A DNA stretch of 64,000 nt from JBFGFX01 sp965232455. Its GTDB lineage: Bacteria > Pseudomonadota > Gammaproteobacteria > Steroidobacterales > Woeseiaceae. The stretch's first letter is position 1; every line of letters starts with the position of its first letter. Location: positions 1,364,001 to 1,428,000 of the forward strand of contig OZ246981.1 in the NCBI GenBank assembly GCA_965232455.1, given 5' to 3'. Under the pieces are notes generated by a model. That model did no database searches. It saw only the letters and a program-made list of their open reading frames with translations, and was not told the origin of the DNA. Both the position numbers and the translations under genes were made by a program. Below are positions 7,870-16,905 of the stretch, piece by piece.

Positions 7870-9279
7870 CTAGAATTCCACTCCGATCGTCACCTGAAAA
7901 CGCTCGATGTCGTCGCGCAGAAATCGGTTCGGGTTGCGTTCATCGGCGTCGATCGGAATCCCGTAGCTCAGGCCGACGATGCCGACCGGCAAACGAACTC
8001 TTGCCGCGACGCCGGTCGAGTGACGAAGCTCGGAGAACTCGAATCCGTAATCCAACGGCAGCCCGTCGTCATCGAGAAAGCTGAGATCCTCGGTCGAGAA
8101 GACGTTACCCACGTCGTAAAAGAGCGCCAGCTGAAGTCGTTCCGACCATTTTTCCGGCAGCGGGGTGATGAATTCGGCTCGTGCGGACACCAGCAAGTTT
8201 CCCCCATAGGGATTGCCAAGGCTGTCTCTGGGCCCAAGCCGGTTTTCCCGATAGCCGCGGATGGTGTTGGGTCCGCCCGCGAACCAATGGAGGTTGGGTG
8301 GCAGCGTGCTCGTGTCCGACCCGTAACCGGCGCCGTAGCCGAATTTTGCGCCGAACCTCGCGGTCCAACCGCCGGCGATGGGCCAATACTTGTCGAGTTC
8401 GTATTCCGCCGTGACGTAATCTACGTCGCTGCCGGGCACGGATACCCTCAACGCAAACAGCTGTTCCATCCCGGACGTTGCAAACACGGAGCCGTCCCGG
8501 CTGTCGTAGTGCCAGCCGAGCAGCAGTTCCGCGGTCAGGTAGTCGGTTGCCGGCAAACCGTTGCGGTTTCCGGAGTCGCCATTGCTGGTGACCCATTCGA
8601 GCAGTTGATCGCTTGTCAGTGAACCGGTGACGAGTTCGGCGTCCTGGAGCGAGATGCCCGCGCGGACGGATTGGCGTTCAGCGATCCGGTATTGATACTC
8701 CACGCGTCCTGCCAGCACGTTTGCGTCCAATTCCGAGGTGTCCGCCGTGAGCTGATCGATGTCGCGAAACGCCAGGGCGACAGTGCGGCTGACTCCGTTC
8801 GCGTGCGCAAAGGGATTGGTGTGCGACAGATCGACCGCCTTTCGGATCTCGCTGGTCTCCGCACGCGCGGCGAAACGCTGACCGGTACCAAGCAGGTTGT
8901 CATTGATGAAGTACCCGTTGATACTCGCGCGCTGTGACTCGGAATATCCGCCGCCGATTCCGTACCGTCGCGCCGGCGACGCGGTTACCGTAATCTTGAT
9001 ATCGGTTTGATCGGTTGTGCCGGCCACCGGCACCAGGTCGACTCGCGCACTCTCTACGTAAGGAAGCCGTTCAAGCCGAATGCGCGACTGCTCCAACGCG
9101 ACCGTGTTCAGGTAGGTGCCCTCCAACTGAAGCAGCTGCCGTCTCAACACCTCGTCATCGATGTGTTCGGTGCCCACGAATTCGATCCGCTGGACGTAGA
9201 TGCGCCCGGCGCCGGACTGCGCCTGCACCGGATTCGCCGCAAGCGACAGAAACATCAATGCCGTGCAAGCGTAGCGCAT
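7870..9279 (-). CDS. single-POTRA BamA/TamA-like Omp85 outer-membrane protein
   Basis: 469 residues from the ATG at 9279, which starts a normal signal peptide (MRYACTALMFLSLAANPVQAQ); a longer frame from 9351 lacks support. One POTRA domain (about 27-100) follows, with IYVQRIEFVGTEHIDDEVLRR and RIRLERLPYVESARVDLVP. The rest is an Omp85 barrel with the family features GGYSESQRASINGYFINDNLLGTG, an RGYRENRLGPRD loop (the conserved Omp85 RGF-like L6 motif) and an aromatic-ending last strand (VTIGVEF). BamA has five POTRA domains and TamA three, so this is not the essential BamA. It is the last gene of a leftward run with an amidase and may handle a specific exported substrate. Confidence 0.85.
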   Translation of the reverse strand: MRYACTALMFLSLAANPVQAQSGAGRIYVQRIEFVGTEHIDDEVLRRQLLQLEGTYLNTVALEQSRIRLERLPYVESARVDLVPVAGTTDQTDIKITVTASPARRYGIGGGYSESQRASINGYFINDNLLGTGQRFAARAETSEIRKAVDLSHTNPFAHANGVSRTVALAFRDIDQLTADTSELDANVLAGRVEYQYRIAERQSVRAGISLQDAELVTGSLTSDQLLEWVTSNGDSGNRNGLPATDYLTAELLLGWHYDSRDGSVFATSGMEQLFALRVSVPGSDVDYVTAEYELDKYWPIAGGWTARFGAKFGYGAGYGSDTSTLPPNLHWFAGGPNTIRGYRENRLGPRDSLGNPYGGNLLVSARAEFITPLPEKWSERLQLALFYDVGNVFSTEDLSFLDDDGLPLDYGFEFSELRHSTGVAARVRLPVGIVGLSYGIPIDADERNPNRFLRDDIERFQVTIGVEF

Positions 9280-9302
9280 CGGCGTTCTCCGGTACGCAAG
9301 GC

Positions 9303-9854
9303 CTAGCGTGCGTGATTTTTCAGGCGGCGCGCAGCGGAACTGAGCAGGCATCGGGAATACAACCTGTGGAAACCCAGCAGCGCCTCGAAACCCCGGCCGA
9401 GTCCTTCCTCGCCGGTTTGTGCGTTGACCGCGGGAACGACGGCCGAACCGAATCTCAACAGGGTACCGGCACCCTCCGAACCGGTGGATCCGGCCGCGAT
9501 CGGTTCAACCATGAACCAGGATCGGGTTCGACCGCGAAAGTCGCACACCAGGAGCTGATTTTCCGTTCGCGCTTCGAGTTTCCACGCTGCGAAAGTCTCG
9601 GTTTCGCCGGCAGCCAGGTCCGCGGCCTGCCCGTCCGTGGACGGTTTACCGGCGAGGAACCCGAGAATGAGGCGCTCGAGCTTGAACAGCCACGTCGTGT
9701 AGAACGCGGTGACGAACTGCGCGATATCGACCCCGCCGGGGATTTGTGCGGCAAACGAATCTGTGTACGGCTCGATCGGCCCCTCCCACGACGGTTTGGT
9801 GTATCGATTCAATAACGAGGCTCCTGGGAGAGAAGATGCGGTAACTCTCGACAT
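9303..9854 (-). CDS. conserved protein of unknown function
   Basis: 183 residues from the ATG at 9854; a TTG four codons earlier is also possible and neither has a clear ribosome site. There is no signal peptide or membrane helix. The body alternates strands and helices (FVTAFYTTWLFKLERLILGFL, ETETFAAWKLEARTENQLLV, FRGRTRSWFMVEP), with a conserved-looking end, GFEALLGFHRLYSRCLLSSA. The layout suggests an SRPBCC/DUF2867-like beta-alpha fold, which is an impression and not a match. It lies 23 bases upstream of the Omp85 gene on the same strand and 42 bases after the amidase gene, so co-expression with envelope genes is likely. Confidence 0.6.
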   Translation of the reverse strand: MSRVTASSLPGASLLNRYTKPSWEGPIEPYTDSFAAQIPGGVDIAQFVTAFYTTWLFKLERLILGFLAGKPSTDGQAADLAAGETETFAAWKLEARTENQLLVCDFRGRTRSWFMVEPIAAGSTGSEGAGTLLRFGSAVVPAVNAQTGEEGLGRGFEALLGFHRLYSRCLLSSAARRLKNHAR

Positions 9855-9896
9855 CGTCGCGATCAATACCGTTCCGGCCGCTCGAACGAAGGCCGT

Positions 9897-10724
9897 TTAG
9901 GCACGTTCTCGACCTCCGTACGCCGTCGCAATGAGCGTCTCGCGGGTTGCCGGCCATAGTCCCGCTTGCGGGCTTCCCAACTCGCCGACGACGCCTCTCG
10001 GTTGGAGCTGCATTCGTTTCTCGAACGCGCGCAGCGCGGTGCTGGTGTTTCTGCCCGGCTTGCCGTCGATCGCCTTCCCGGCGTAAAGCGGCGGCGTCTG
10101 CGCCTGTAGCGCGCGTTGAATCAGTTTCCAGGTCGGTTTGTCCATCGCCGTTTCGTCTTCCTCATCAATGAATCGAATGGATTTCAGTCGTGCGTAAAGT
10201 GCTCTTCCCGGGCACAGCGTGGCCGCGGTCGGCACGTCGCGATGCCCCCAGACCTGCGCTCCGACCGGACGTGAACTGCCAAGGCTGCGGAATCCGCCTG
10301 TATTCCGCAAATCGCTCAACCATTCTGCGAACTCGATCAGGTGAGCGTCCATATCGGGAGGAAGCGCGGCCGACTCGAAATCGCCCTGAAACGCGATGCC
10401 GAGCGCCGAGCGGTTGTGCCCTTTTGTGTGTGCGCCCGTCCGTTCCAGTCCCCGGCCCTCACAGAGCACGAGCTCTCCGTCAGCCATGCAAAACGCCACC
10501 ATGTTGTACGGGACGTCCAGCCCCAGGTCGGGCCGCATTCGCTGAAGCTCGCGCATTCTCAGCTTGACGTCGTCAAGCGACTCCCACTCGTTGGCGGTAG
10601 CGTCGCTGTCGACGATCACCGTATGATGGATGACAACCTCTGTTCTGCGTTCCGCGCCGATCGCATGGCCACGTCTCGGCAACTCAGGGTCGGCTCCCCA
10701 CTCGCTGCGCCGAAGCAGAATCAC
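9897..10724 (-). CDS. zinc-dependent N-acetylmuramoyl-L-alanine amidase (PGRP/amidase_2) with C-terminal peptidoglycan-binding part
   Basis: 275 residues from a GTG whose GTGA overlaps the stop of the upstream gene. The amidase domain (about 1-185) has the Zn ligands expected of T7 lysozyme/PGRP enzymes: His33 in VIHHT, His160 in GHRD and Cys170 in TLCPG; the Tyr of PYNMV also fits. It should cut between N-acetylmuramic acid and L-alanine. Residues about 195-265 (LIQRALQAQTPPLY, DGKPGRNTSTALRAFEKRM) look like a peptidoglycan_binding_1 helical domain. There is no signal peptide, so it may act in recycling, in lysis, or through a non-classical export route. It sits in a leftward operon with an exported protein upstream. 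Confidence 0.9.
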   Translation of the reverse strand: MILLRRSEWGADPELPRRGHAIGAERRTEVVIHHTVIVDSDATANEWESLDDVKLRMRELQRMRPDLGLDVPYNMVAFCMADGELVLCEGRGLERTGAHTKGHNRSALGIAFQGDFESAALPPDMDAHLIEFAEWLSDLRNTGGFRSLGSSRPVGAQVWGHRDVPTAATLCPGRALYARLKSIRFIDEEDETAMDKPTWKLIQRALQAQTPPLYAGKAIDGKPGRNTSTALRAFEKRMQLQPRGVVGELGSPQAGLWPATRETLIATAYGGRERA

Positions 10725-11113
10725 GGTGCCTCGATTTTTATCCAGCTGGCGGTGGTTTCGTCGCCGGCTTCGTACATCACTTCCACTCTCGCGCCAACCT
10801 TGCAGTCGTCGTAGCTCGCCACCCGGTTTTGCAAGTTCGCTTTTGAACGGTCGAACCAGATCGACGTGGTTTCGACAACCTTGATCAGGTGGACGCCCCT
10901 GCGGTCATCGACCGATATCGTTTGTCGCCCGGAATCGACCGCTATGACCCTGCCAATGTAGCTTTGAGTGCCGGACACTCCCGGCGACTGCCCGATGGGG
11001 ATGTACTGCTCCGTTGTCTGCTGCGCGTTCGTGAACGGCGCGCCGAGGGCGCAAACGGCTAAAACGACGACAGCCGTCCGGCTCGGGTTTCGACCAATCG
11101 TTCGATGGCTCAT
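10721..11113 (-). CDS. small exported protein of unknown function
   Basis: 130 residues with a strong ribosome site (AGGAG, spacing about 8). A signal peptide (about 1-30, TAVVVLAVCALGAPFTNAQQ) precedes a short beta-barrel-like body: YIGRVIAVDSGRQTISVDDR, IKVVETTSIWFDRS and GARVEVMYEAG. The pattern resembles small OB-like DUF5666-type domains but is not diagnostic. The stop overlaps the amidase start by 4 bases, so the two are translationally coupled and the protein may assist amidase action in the periplasm. Confidence 0.7.
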   Translation of the reverse strand: MSHRTIGRNPSRTAVVVLAVCALGAPFTNAQQTTEQYIPIGQSPGVSGTQSYIGRVIAVDSGRQTISVDDRRGVHLIKVVETTSIWFDRSKANLQNRVASYDDCKVGARVEVMYEAGDETTASWIKIEAP

Positions 11114-11144
11114 GGTGTTCTCCTCGTGACGGCGTAGCCGACTT

Positions 11145-12533
11145 CTACGAGGCCGTCATATCGGCCCGTGCTTCGAGCTGTTCGGCCACGGCGTCACCCA
11201 AATACCGTCTTCTCAATGTCGGGTTCGCGGTGATCCCGGCCATTTCTATCAACCTGGCGGCGGCTTTTAGTCTCGAGACCGCCACCGGGTGCAAGCCGCC
11301 GCCGCTCAGAACCTGTATCGCGTCTTCCGTTTCACTCAACGCGCGATCGGTGAGCGCCCGAAACCTGGTTTGCGGTGTCGCGTCGGACTGCAAAAAGCGA
11401 TCAAGCAACTCGTTCGAGCTACGAACGTTTTCGAGTGCGTTGATCACCCGCAAAAACGCCGCGACCGCAACCACCTGCGTCGCATCGAGATTGATCGCGC
11501 TTCCGGTGACACCAACCAACAACTGCCCTGCCGGAGATTTCGTGAAAGAGTCACCATTATAAAACGCAACGGCTCCTTCGATGGTCTCAACGGAATTATT
11601 GTGAAAAAACGGGCCCGTGTCAGCCGCTTCGACCAACGGCGGCGTATTGAATTCTCCGATGCCGGGTATGCCGAGTCCGTCATCGGCGGGAACGAGTTCA
11701 CCGGTCAGGTCAGCAGGCTGATCCGGCAGGTCCTCGACACCGGTTGCGAAGTTCAGATTACCCGCACCCGGGCCAAAAATCGCCGGGTCGGCGTTAGCGC
11801 CGGCATTCAGGTGGCAGGCGTTACATTTGCCGAGCGTGTTGTCCAGGAATATCTCCTGGCCGCGCGCGGCAACCACGCCGTTCAACGCGATCGGCAGGGA
11901 CAGATCGGTTTGCCGTCCGAGCGACAGCTGGAAGGCTTCGAGGGCATCGAGTTCCTGTTCCGTCGGCAGCCGGAAATCCGTACCGGCGATGCGCCGGATT
12001 GTCCTGGTGAAATGCTGAATGACCGCGCCGGTGGCGAACGCCCGCAACGATCCGTCACCGGGTGCACCGTCTCCCGACCAGCCGGTTTGCGGTCCCGTGC
12101 GGCTTTGTATCGACGTGCCGAGGGCGAGGGTGTGCGGCACGCCGCGCATGTTGAAATCATTTGCCAGATCGCCGAAGCCGTCCTGGTTTTCCAGGATAAG
12201 CGCAAACTCGCGCATGAGCCGCGGATTCTCGAAGTTCTCGGCGAGTTCCGGATTGAATTCAGCGACAAAAAGCGGATCGTCGTCAGGCAGCGACGCAATG
12301 AACGACGCGGAAATCCCGAAATTGTCGGTCGGCCGGTGGCAGGTGGCGCATGTGCGGCCGTTGCCCTCGAAGGTTTCACTCAGAAAGAGCCGTTCGCCCT
12401 GCTCCACCAAGGTCGGCGGCGCGGGCGGCGGCGGTAGCGCGACGCAAGCCGTCAGCAACAGTAGCGGCGCGGTCTGAAGTGTTCGTTTGGTACGCTCACG
12501 CAATGTTTGCTCAACTACGTTCGTTGATCTCAT
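11145..12533 (-). CDS. diheme cytochrome c lipoprotein, cytochrome c peroxidase-like
   Basis: 462 residues from the ATG at 12533, preceded by a GGAGGGAAG ribosome site; an in-frame ATG at 12569 lacks one. A lipoprotein signal (LLLLTAC) anchors it to a membrane. Two c-type heme motifs are present, CATCH near residue 65 and CNACH near residue 240, each starting a cytochrome domain, with FNMRGVPHTLALG and FNTPPLVEAADTGPFFHNNS segments as in MauG/CcpA-related diheme proteins. The C-terminal ~90 residues are helical and unassigned. Whether it is a peroxidase or another oxidoreductase is open. The heme would be attached by the Ccm system encoded at 33247-39863. Confidence 0.85.
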   Translation of the reverse strand: MRSTNVVEQTLRERTKRTLQTAPLLLLTACVALPPPPAPPTLVEQGERLFLSETFEGNGRTCATCHRPTDNFGISASFIASLPDDDPLFVAEFNPELAENFENPRLMREFALILENQDGFGDLANDFNMRGVPHTLALGTSIQSRTGPQTGWSGDGAPGDGSLRAFATGAVIQHFTRTIRRIAGTDFRLPTEQELDALEAFQLSLGRQTDLSLPIALNGVVAARGQEIFLDNTLGKCNACHLNAGANADPAIFGPGAGNLNFATGVEDLPDQPADLTGELVPADDGLGIPGIGEFNTPPLVEAADTGPFFHNNSVETIEGAVAFYNGDSFTKSPAGQLLVGVTGSAINLDATQVVAVAAFLRVINALENVRSSNELLDRFLQSDATPQTRFRALTDRALSETEDAIQVLSGGGLHPVAVSRLKAAARLIEMAGITANPTLRRRYLGDAVAEQLEARADMTAS

Positions 12534-12601
12534 TTTCTCTTCCCTCCCGTGTGGCATCGTGTTGCCCACATCCGTTGTGCGGTCGTGAAAGGCGCTTCTA
12601 G

Positions 12602-12967
12602 TCAGTGGCCTCCGTTTTCACTTGCTTTTATGTCGTCGTCCGTATGCGCCAGAAACGCGGGCAGCCTGAGGTTGATCCACAGAAACGCCGCTATACCGAC
12701 GTAGGCGAACACGGTCGACAAATAGGGAACGCTCAGACGGTCTTTCGCCGTCTGCGCGTCGGACAGCGATACAGTGGCGAGGAAGACGTTGACGCTGGTC
12801 CACGTGGCCTCCACGGCCGCCTGCCAGACGGTCACACCGAGGAACAGCGCGGTCGCTACGCCCATCAGGTACGGGAACAACCTCGCATAACCGTTGGGAT
12901 ACTTGAATGCGACAAAGGAAGTCGCCGACACCCCGGCCAGGAGTAATCCAACAATGAGTGACTGCAT
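12602..12967 (-). CDS. small membrane protein, three predicted helices
   Basis: 121 residues with hydrophobic segments at about 3-20 (LIVGLLLAGVSATSFVAF), 32-52 (LFPYLMGVATALFLGVTVW) and 84-102 (TVFAYVGIAAFLWINL), and a polar C-terminus ending in DDDIKASENGGH. No family is recognised. It starts with AGGACG just before the ATG and is the first gene of the leftward run that continues with the diheme cytochrome 68 bases downstream. A role as a membrane partner of that cytochrome is conceivable but unsupported beyond position. Confidence 0.6.
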   Translation of the reverse strand: MQSLIVGLLLAGVSATSFVAFKYPNGYARLFPYLMGVATALFLGVTVWQAAVEATWTSVNVFLATVSLSDAQTAKDRLSVPYLSTVFAYVGIAAFLWINLRLPAFLAHTDDDIKASENGGH

Positions 12968-13378
12968 CGTCCTGCCTGTACCCGTCCGTCACCAGTGGAC
13001 GGACGTCATCAAGATTCACGGTGGGCGCAACACGAATTCGTTTATCAATCCGCGTGTCGGGTCGCTGAGGTAGTGTCCTCCGACGAGAACGATCTGAGCA
13101 GCACGCGTGGGTGGACATCTGCGCTGGCGAACGGCTGGTTTTGGCAACCCCGCTGTCATAGGACATCCCCTTAGACCGGTAGCTTTGCGCCCCTACTTTT
13201 CAATAGGTTTGCCTTTATCGACGTCTCTTATCGAACATAAACGACAACTATTTCGACATGCTCCGATTATGGAGGTTCCAGGAACACCGGCGTCAAATCC
13301 GTAACGGAGATAGCGATAGACCTGTCATTCCTGTATCAATCACTTACGAAAGCGGCGGGGAATCTCGCGGAGGATCGA
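12968..13378. other. 411-bp divergent intergenic region
   Basis: It lies between the leftward membrane-protein gene and the rightward racemase and must hold promoters for both. The only structure seen is an 8-bp perfect inverted repeat at 12983-13005 (CGTCCGTC, spacer of 7, GACGGACG), 16-38 bases upstream of the leftward start, a reasonable operator position. I see no RNA gene or credible small reading frame. Confidence 0.4.
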
Positions 13379-14071
13379 ATGAGGACCATCGGCCTGATCG
13401 GCGGCATGAGCTGGGAAAGCACGGCCACGTATTACCGACTCCTGAATCAACTGGCGCGCGCGCGACTCGGTGGGCTGCATTCTGCCGAACTGTTGCTTTG
13501 GTCCTTCGACTTCGCGGAAATCGAAGCGCTGCAGGCGTCCGGCGACTGGGATGCGGCAACGGCCAGGATGGTCGAGGCGGCGCGTAATCTCCAGCGCGGC
13601 GGAGCCGACTGCGTGCTGATCTGTACGAACACGATGCACAAAATGGCAAACGAGGTGCAAGCCGCGATCGACATACCGTTGTTGCACATCGCGGACGCCA
13701 CCGCCGCGGCGGTCAAGGCCGCAGAATCGAGCAACCCGCTGCTCCTGGGCACCCGTTTCACGATGGAGCATGAATTCTACAAGGGATACCTGGAGACAGA
13801 ACATGGAATCGTCGTCCGGGTGCCGGACGACGCTCAGCGGACGATCGTGCACGACGTCATTTACGACGAACTCTGTCAGGGAATCGTTTCACCCGACTCC
13901 AAGAAGCGCTACCTGGAGATTATTGCGGATGCCGTCTCGGCCGGCGCGGACGGCGTGATTTTCGGCTGCACCGAAGTGGGCTTGCTGATAACGCCCGAGG
14001 ACTTTTTCGTGCCGGCGTTCAGCACCACCGAATTGCACGCGGCGGCCGCGCTGGATTTTGCGCTTGCTTAG
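13379..14071 (+). CDS. aspartate/glutamate racemase family protein
   Basis: 230 residues, ATG with GGAGG 6 bases upstream. The start (MRTIGLIGGMSWESTATYYR) and the two catalytic-Cys motifs (CTNTMHKMA near residue 82 and FGCTEVGLL near 198) are those of the PLP-independent Asp/Glu racemase family, subgroup close to E. coli YgeA and archaeal aspartate racemases. Both Cys are present, so two-base racemisation is plausible; the preferred amino acid cannot be read. It is a single gene convergent with a very small Cys/Gly-tailed protein gene 74 bases downstream. Confidence 0.9.
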   Translation: MRTIGLIGGMSWESTATYYRLLNQLARARLGGLHSAELLLWSFDFAEIEALQASGDWDAATARMVEAARNLQRGGADCVLICTNTMHKMANEVQAAIDIPLLHIADATAAAVKAAESSNPLLLGTRFTMEHEFYKGYLETEHGIVVRVPDDAQRTIVHDVIYDELCQGIVSPDSKKRYLEIIADAVSAGADGVIFGCTEVGLLITPEDFFVPAFSTTELHAAAALDFALA

Positions 14072-14145
14072 CCGGCGTTCCTTGGAATCAGCCTCAAAAA
14101 CAGCCGTGCGCCGAGGTCAGCAGGCTGTCGCCCGTCAGGACGACG

Positions 14146-14379
14146 TCAAAACTGGTTTGCCAGGAAGCCGCCGCCGCAGTGCCCGCCGGTGTCGTCGATA
14201 TCCCACGCATCCGCGGCGTTGAGAGCACTCGACAGACTGGAAAAATCGTCGCCGGTCAGCGCCGACACGGCGCTCTCGAGGTCGGCAAACTCTTCGCTAT
14301 CGACGTAGCGTCCTGCAGCCCGGTCGTCCGGCCCCGCCACGGATTCGAGTGCGTAACGTCTGTTCTCTGCGTGTTCCAT
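14146..14379 (-). CDS. 77-residue acidic protein with Cys/Gly-rich tail
   Basis: The ATG at 14379 has AGGAG about 7-9 bases upstream, which supports translation; a longer frame from 14490 does not. The N-terminal 60 residues are acidic and helical (EEFADLESAVSALTGDDFSS), followed by ADAWDIDDTGGHCGGGFLAN. The shape, an acidic leader then a short Gly/Cys core after a GG, resembles ribosomally made peptide precursors, but no modifying enzyme is adjacent. It could equally be an ordinary small regulator. It lies between the convergent racemase gene and the GGDEF-EAL gene, 225 bases from the latter. Confidence 0.5.
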   Translation of the reverse strand: MEHAENRRYALESVAGPDDRAAGRYVDSEEFADLESAVSALTGDDFSSLSSALNAADAWDIDDTGGHCGGGFLANQF

Positions 14380-14604
14380 GCCCCTGCTCCTGATTGGATG
14401 TCTGACGCTGCGGTCATTTGAGCAGGGAACAACCGATTTGGGAGGTGTCCAGCGGACCCGCGGAGGGCGAATTTTTGTGACGCAGGACACATAATCGCGG
14501 CGTTAAATCGTCGACGGTGAAAAAACGGCGGTCATCCAAGAACGCCCGAAACAAGGTTCAGCCGAGTGTGCTTACCGGTCCCGGAGTCCCAAGCGGAAAC
14601 CACT

Positions 14605-16770
14605 CTAAACGCTCGTCTTGACGGACACCCTGTATCGAACCGTGTCGAGATCGATGACCTCTGATTCCTTCGCCACTTCGTCGCACGCAGTCAGGAACGC
14701 CGGCACGGCGTCCGCCGCCAGCGGTTCGGAGTAGAGGAAACCTTGCACCGCGTCGCAGCCCTTTTCGTACAAAAACTCGGCCTGCCCCTCGCTCTCCACG
14801 CCTTCCGCAATCACGCCAATGCCCAGCTCGCGGCACATTGCGATCATTGCCGAGCAGATCGCCTGCTTCTCCCCGGGTTCCCGGACACCGTTGATGAAGT
14901 CACGATCGATCTTTATCGCTTTGATCGGCAGCCGGGTGAGATGCGCAATCGACGAATGACCCTGGCCAAAATCGTCGAGCACGATGCCAACGCCGACGTC
15001 ATCGAGCTCTCTCAGTATCGCGTCGGCTCGCCGGTTACGCATCAGCATTCCTTCGGTCAGCTCCAGTTCCAGCCGCTGTGCGGGCAGGCCGGCTTTCTCG
15101 ACGGCCTGGCGGACCAGGCTCGCCAGATCGTTTCTCGAGAATTCCTGTTGCGACAGGTTGATCGACACTGGCGGAACGCCCGAATGGGCCTCGCGCCACG
15201 ATCTCGCCTGCGCGCAGGCCGTCTCGAGGACCCAATCGCCGATCGGGAGTATCAACCCGGTTGCCTCGGCGAGCGGGATCACCTCGCTCAGCGGAACGCT
15301 GCCACGCAGCGGATGCATCCAGCGCAGCAGCGCCTCCAGACCGGCTGCGCGCCCCGTGGTCAGATCGATGCGCGGCAGGTAACGCAGCTCCAGCTGCCCT
15401 TTTTCGATTGCCCATCGCAGTTCGTTCTTGACGTCGGGACGACCGACCGCGCGAAATCTCGTCGTGTCCGAGTAGAACCGGCGATCCCTGGTGCCCCGCA
15501 TCCTGGCCTCGTCGAGCGCCACGCGCGCGTTTTTCAGCAGATCGTCGGCGCTTTGCCCGTCCATGGGATACAGCGAGATTCCGATGCTCGGTGATACGTC
15601 GAGTTCGTGACCTGCGACCGTAATCGGCTCCTCGAAAGCGTCCTGGACGCGCGCGGCAACACTATCGATGTCTTCACGAGACTCGACGTCGGTCAGGGTC
15701 AAGACAAACTCGTCTCCCCCGATCCGCGTCACGCCGGCGTTTTCGGCTGCGTATGCCGGCGCCGGCGGGTCCGAACCGCGAAGGCAACGTTCGATCCGTT
15801 TTCCGGTCACCCGGAGGACCGCGTCGCCAACGGCCCGTCCGAGGGTGTCGTTGATACGCGCAAAACCGTCGATGTCGATGCATAAGACGGCGATGCCGCG
15901 CTCGCGTAGTTTTGCCTCCGCGATCATCGACTCGAAGCGAGCCATGAAAGCGTCGCGACCGGTAAGCCCGGTCAGCGTATCCGCCGGCGGCCGGCCTTCG
16001 CCGCCGGCCCGATCGACCGCCTCGGCGCTGACGTTGCGTATGATCATCAACACGCGGTCACGGCCTTGCACGAGCAGGCGCATTTCGTAGCGTCCGCGAA
16101 TGCCGTCCCTGGACAGCTCGAACTCGAACGCGTGGCCGTCCCGAATCCGGAGTACGCGTCTGACGTTCTGTCGGACGAGCCTGGCGACGTCCGCCGGCCA
16201 CGCCTCGTCAACGGTTTTGCCCTCGATGGCCGCCGGCATGAGAATCGGGTCTCCATCCGCACCGCCCAGGTACTGTCTCAACGTACCGTTTTTGCCGCAG
16301 ATGAAGATCGCGTCCGGCATGGTTCGCAACACCTGGGACTCCGTCGTTCCAAGCGCGCGCATCCCGCTCAGCGTTCGGCCCGTATCGCCGAGTGACCGGA
16401 CGTGCCTGCGCAGGGCGTCCTGATCGAGGGGCCGGCTGAACACCGTGGTGACGCCCGCGTCATAGGCGCGCTGCGCCGTCTCGGCGCTGCCGTCGCCGGA
16501 CAACAGAATAAGGGGTACGTAGTCACAACCGGACAGCCGCCGCACGGCGGCGCACAGCGTGAGGCTATCACTGTGGCTCACGCCGGAATCGACGAAGATG
16601 ACCGCCGGCGGCTCATCGCCGACCGTTGCGAGAACCTGCTCGGCCTCGCCACACCGTTTCGCGTCATACCCCTCCGACGTCAGGATGCGCTTTACGGTAT
16701 TCCAGGTTGCCGGATCGGCGCAGATCACCAGCGCCCGACCGCTCAGTTGGTGTTCGTCTCGCTGCGACAT
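14605..16770 (-). CDS. receiver-PAS-GGDEF-EAL cyclic-di-GMP protein
   Basis: 721 residues, cytoplasmic. The N-terminal receiver-like domain (10-125) has Asp61 in IFVDSG as phosphoacceptor. A PAS-like domain follows (about 145-248, MPDAIFICGKNGTLRQYLGG). The GGDEF domain (265-435) has an intact RIGGDEF at 349-355, so diguanylate cyclase activity is possible. The EAL domain (445-700) keeps Glu479 in EALLRW, DDFGQGHSS and AEGVES, so phosphodiesterase activity is also possible. Which activity dominates cannot be told. The gene stands alone; no kinase is adjacent, so the receiver must be served from elsewhere. The short gap upstream (16771-16905) separates it from the divergent Mpo1-like gene. Confidence 0.95.
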   Translation of the reverse strand: MSQRDEHQLSGRALVICADPATWNTVKRILTSEGYDAKRCGEAEQVLATVGDEPPAVIFVDSGVSHSDSLTLCAAVRRLSGCDYVPLILLSGDGSAETAQRAYDAGVTTVFSRPLDQDALRRHVRSLGDTGRTLSGMRALGTTESQVLRTMPDAIFICGKNGTLRQYLGGADGDPILMPAAIEGKTVDEAWPADVARLVRQNVRRVLRIRDGHAFEFELSRDGIRGRYEMRLLVQGRDRVLMIIRNVSAEAVDRAGGEGRPPADTLTGLTGRDAFMARFESMIAEAKLRERGIAVLCIDIDGFARINDTLGRAVGDAVLRVTGKRIERCLRGSDPPAPAYAAENAGVTRIGGDEFVLTLTDVESREDIDSVAARVQDAFEEPITVAGHELDVSPSIGISLYPMDGQSADDLLKNARVALDEARMRGTRDRRFYSDTTRFRAVGRPDVKNELRWAIEKGQLELRYLPRIDLTTGRAAGLEALLRWMHPLRGSVPLSEVIPLAEATGLILPIGDWVLETACAQARSWREAHSGVPPVSINLSQQEFSRNDLASLVRQAVEKAGLPAQRLELELTEGMLMRNRRADAILRELDDVGVGIVLDDFGQGHSSIAHLTRLPIKAIKIDRDFINGVREPGEKQAICSAMIAMCRELGIGVIAEGVESEGQAEFLYEKGCDAVQGFLYSEPLAADAVPAFLTACDEVAKESEVIDLDTVRYRVSVKTSV

Positions 16771-16905
16771 CGCCGCCGGTTAAGCCATTGATCCCAGATA
16801 GTTGTATCGGCTGCACGGTGCGTGACTTGAGCGGCGCGGACCGATCCCCCCTGAGCGCGCGGACGCTGTATTGACGGCGGCGCGAGGAGTAAACTCGGAA
16901 ACGCC

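Noticed and set aside
11289..12437. 382-codon plus-strand frame opposite the diheme cytochrome
   Set aside because: The minus-strand protein has two heme motifs and a lipoprotein signal; the plus-strand frame is arginine-rich shadow sequence.
14491..14604. Promoter or RNA gene upstream of the 77-residue protein
   Set aside because: Inspection gave no convincing -35/-10 pair or stem-loop; it is left unannotated.
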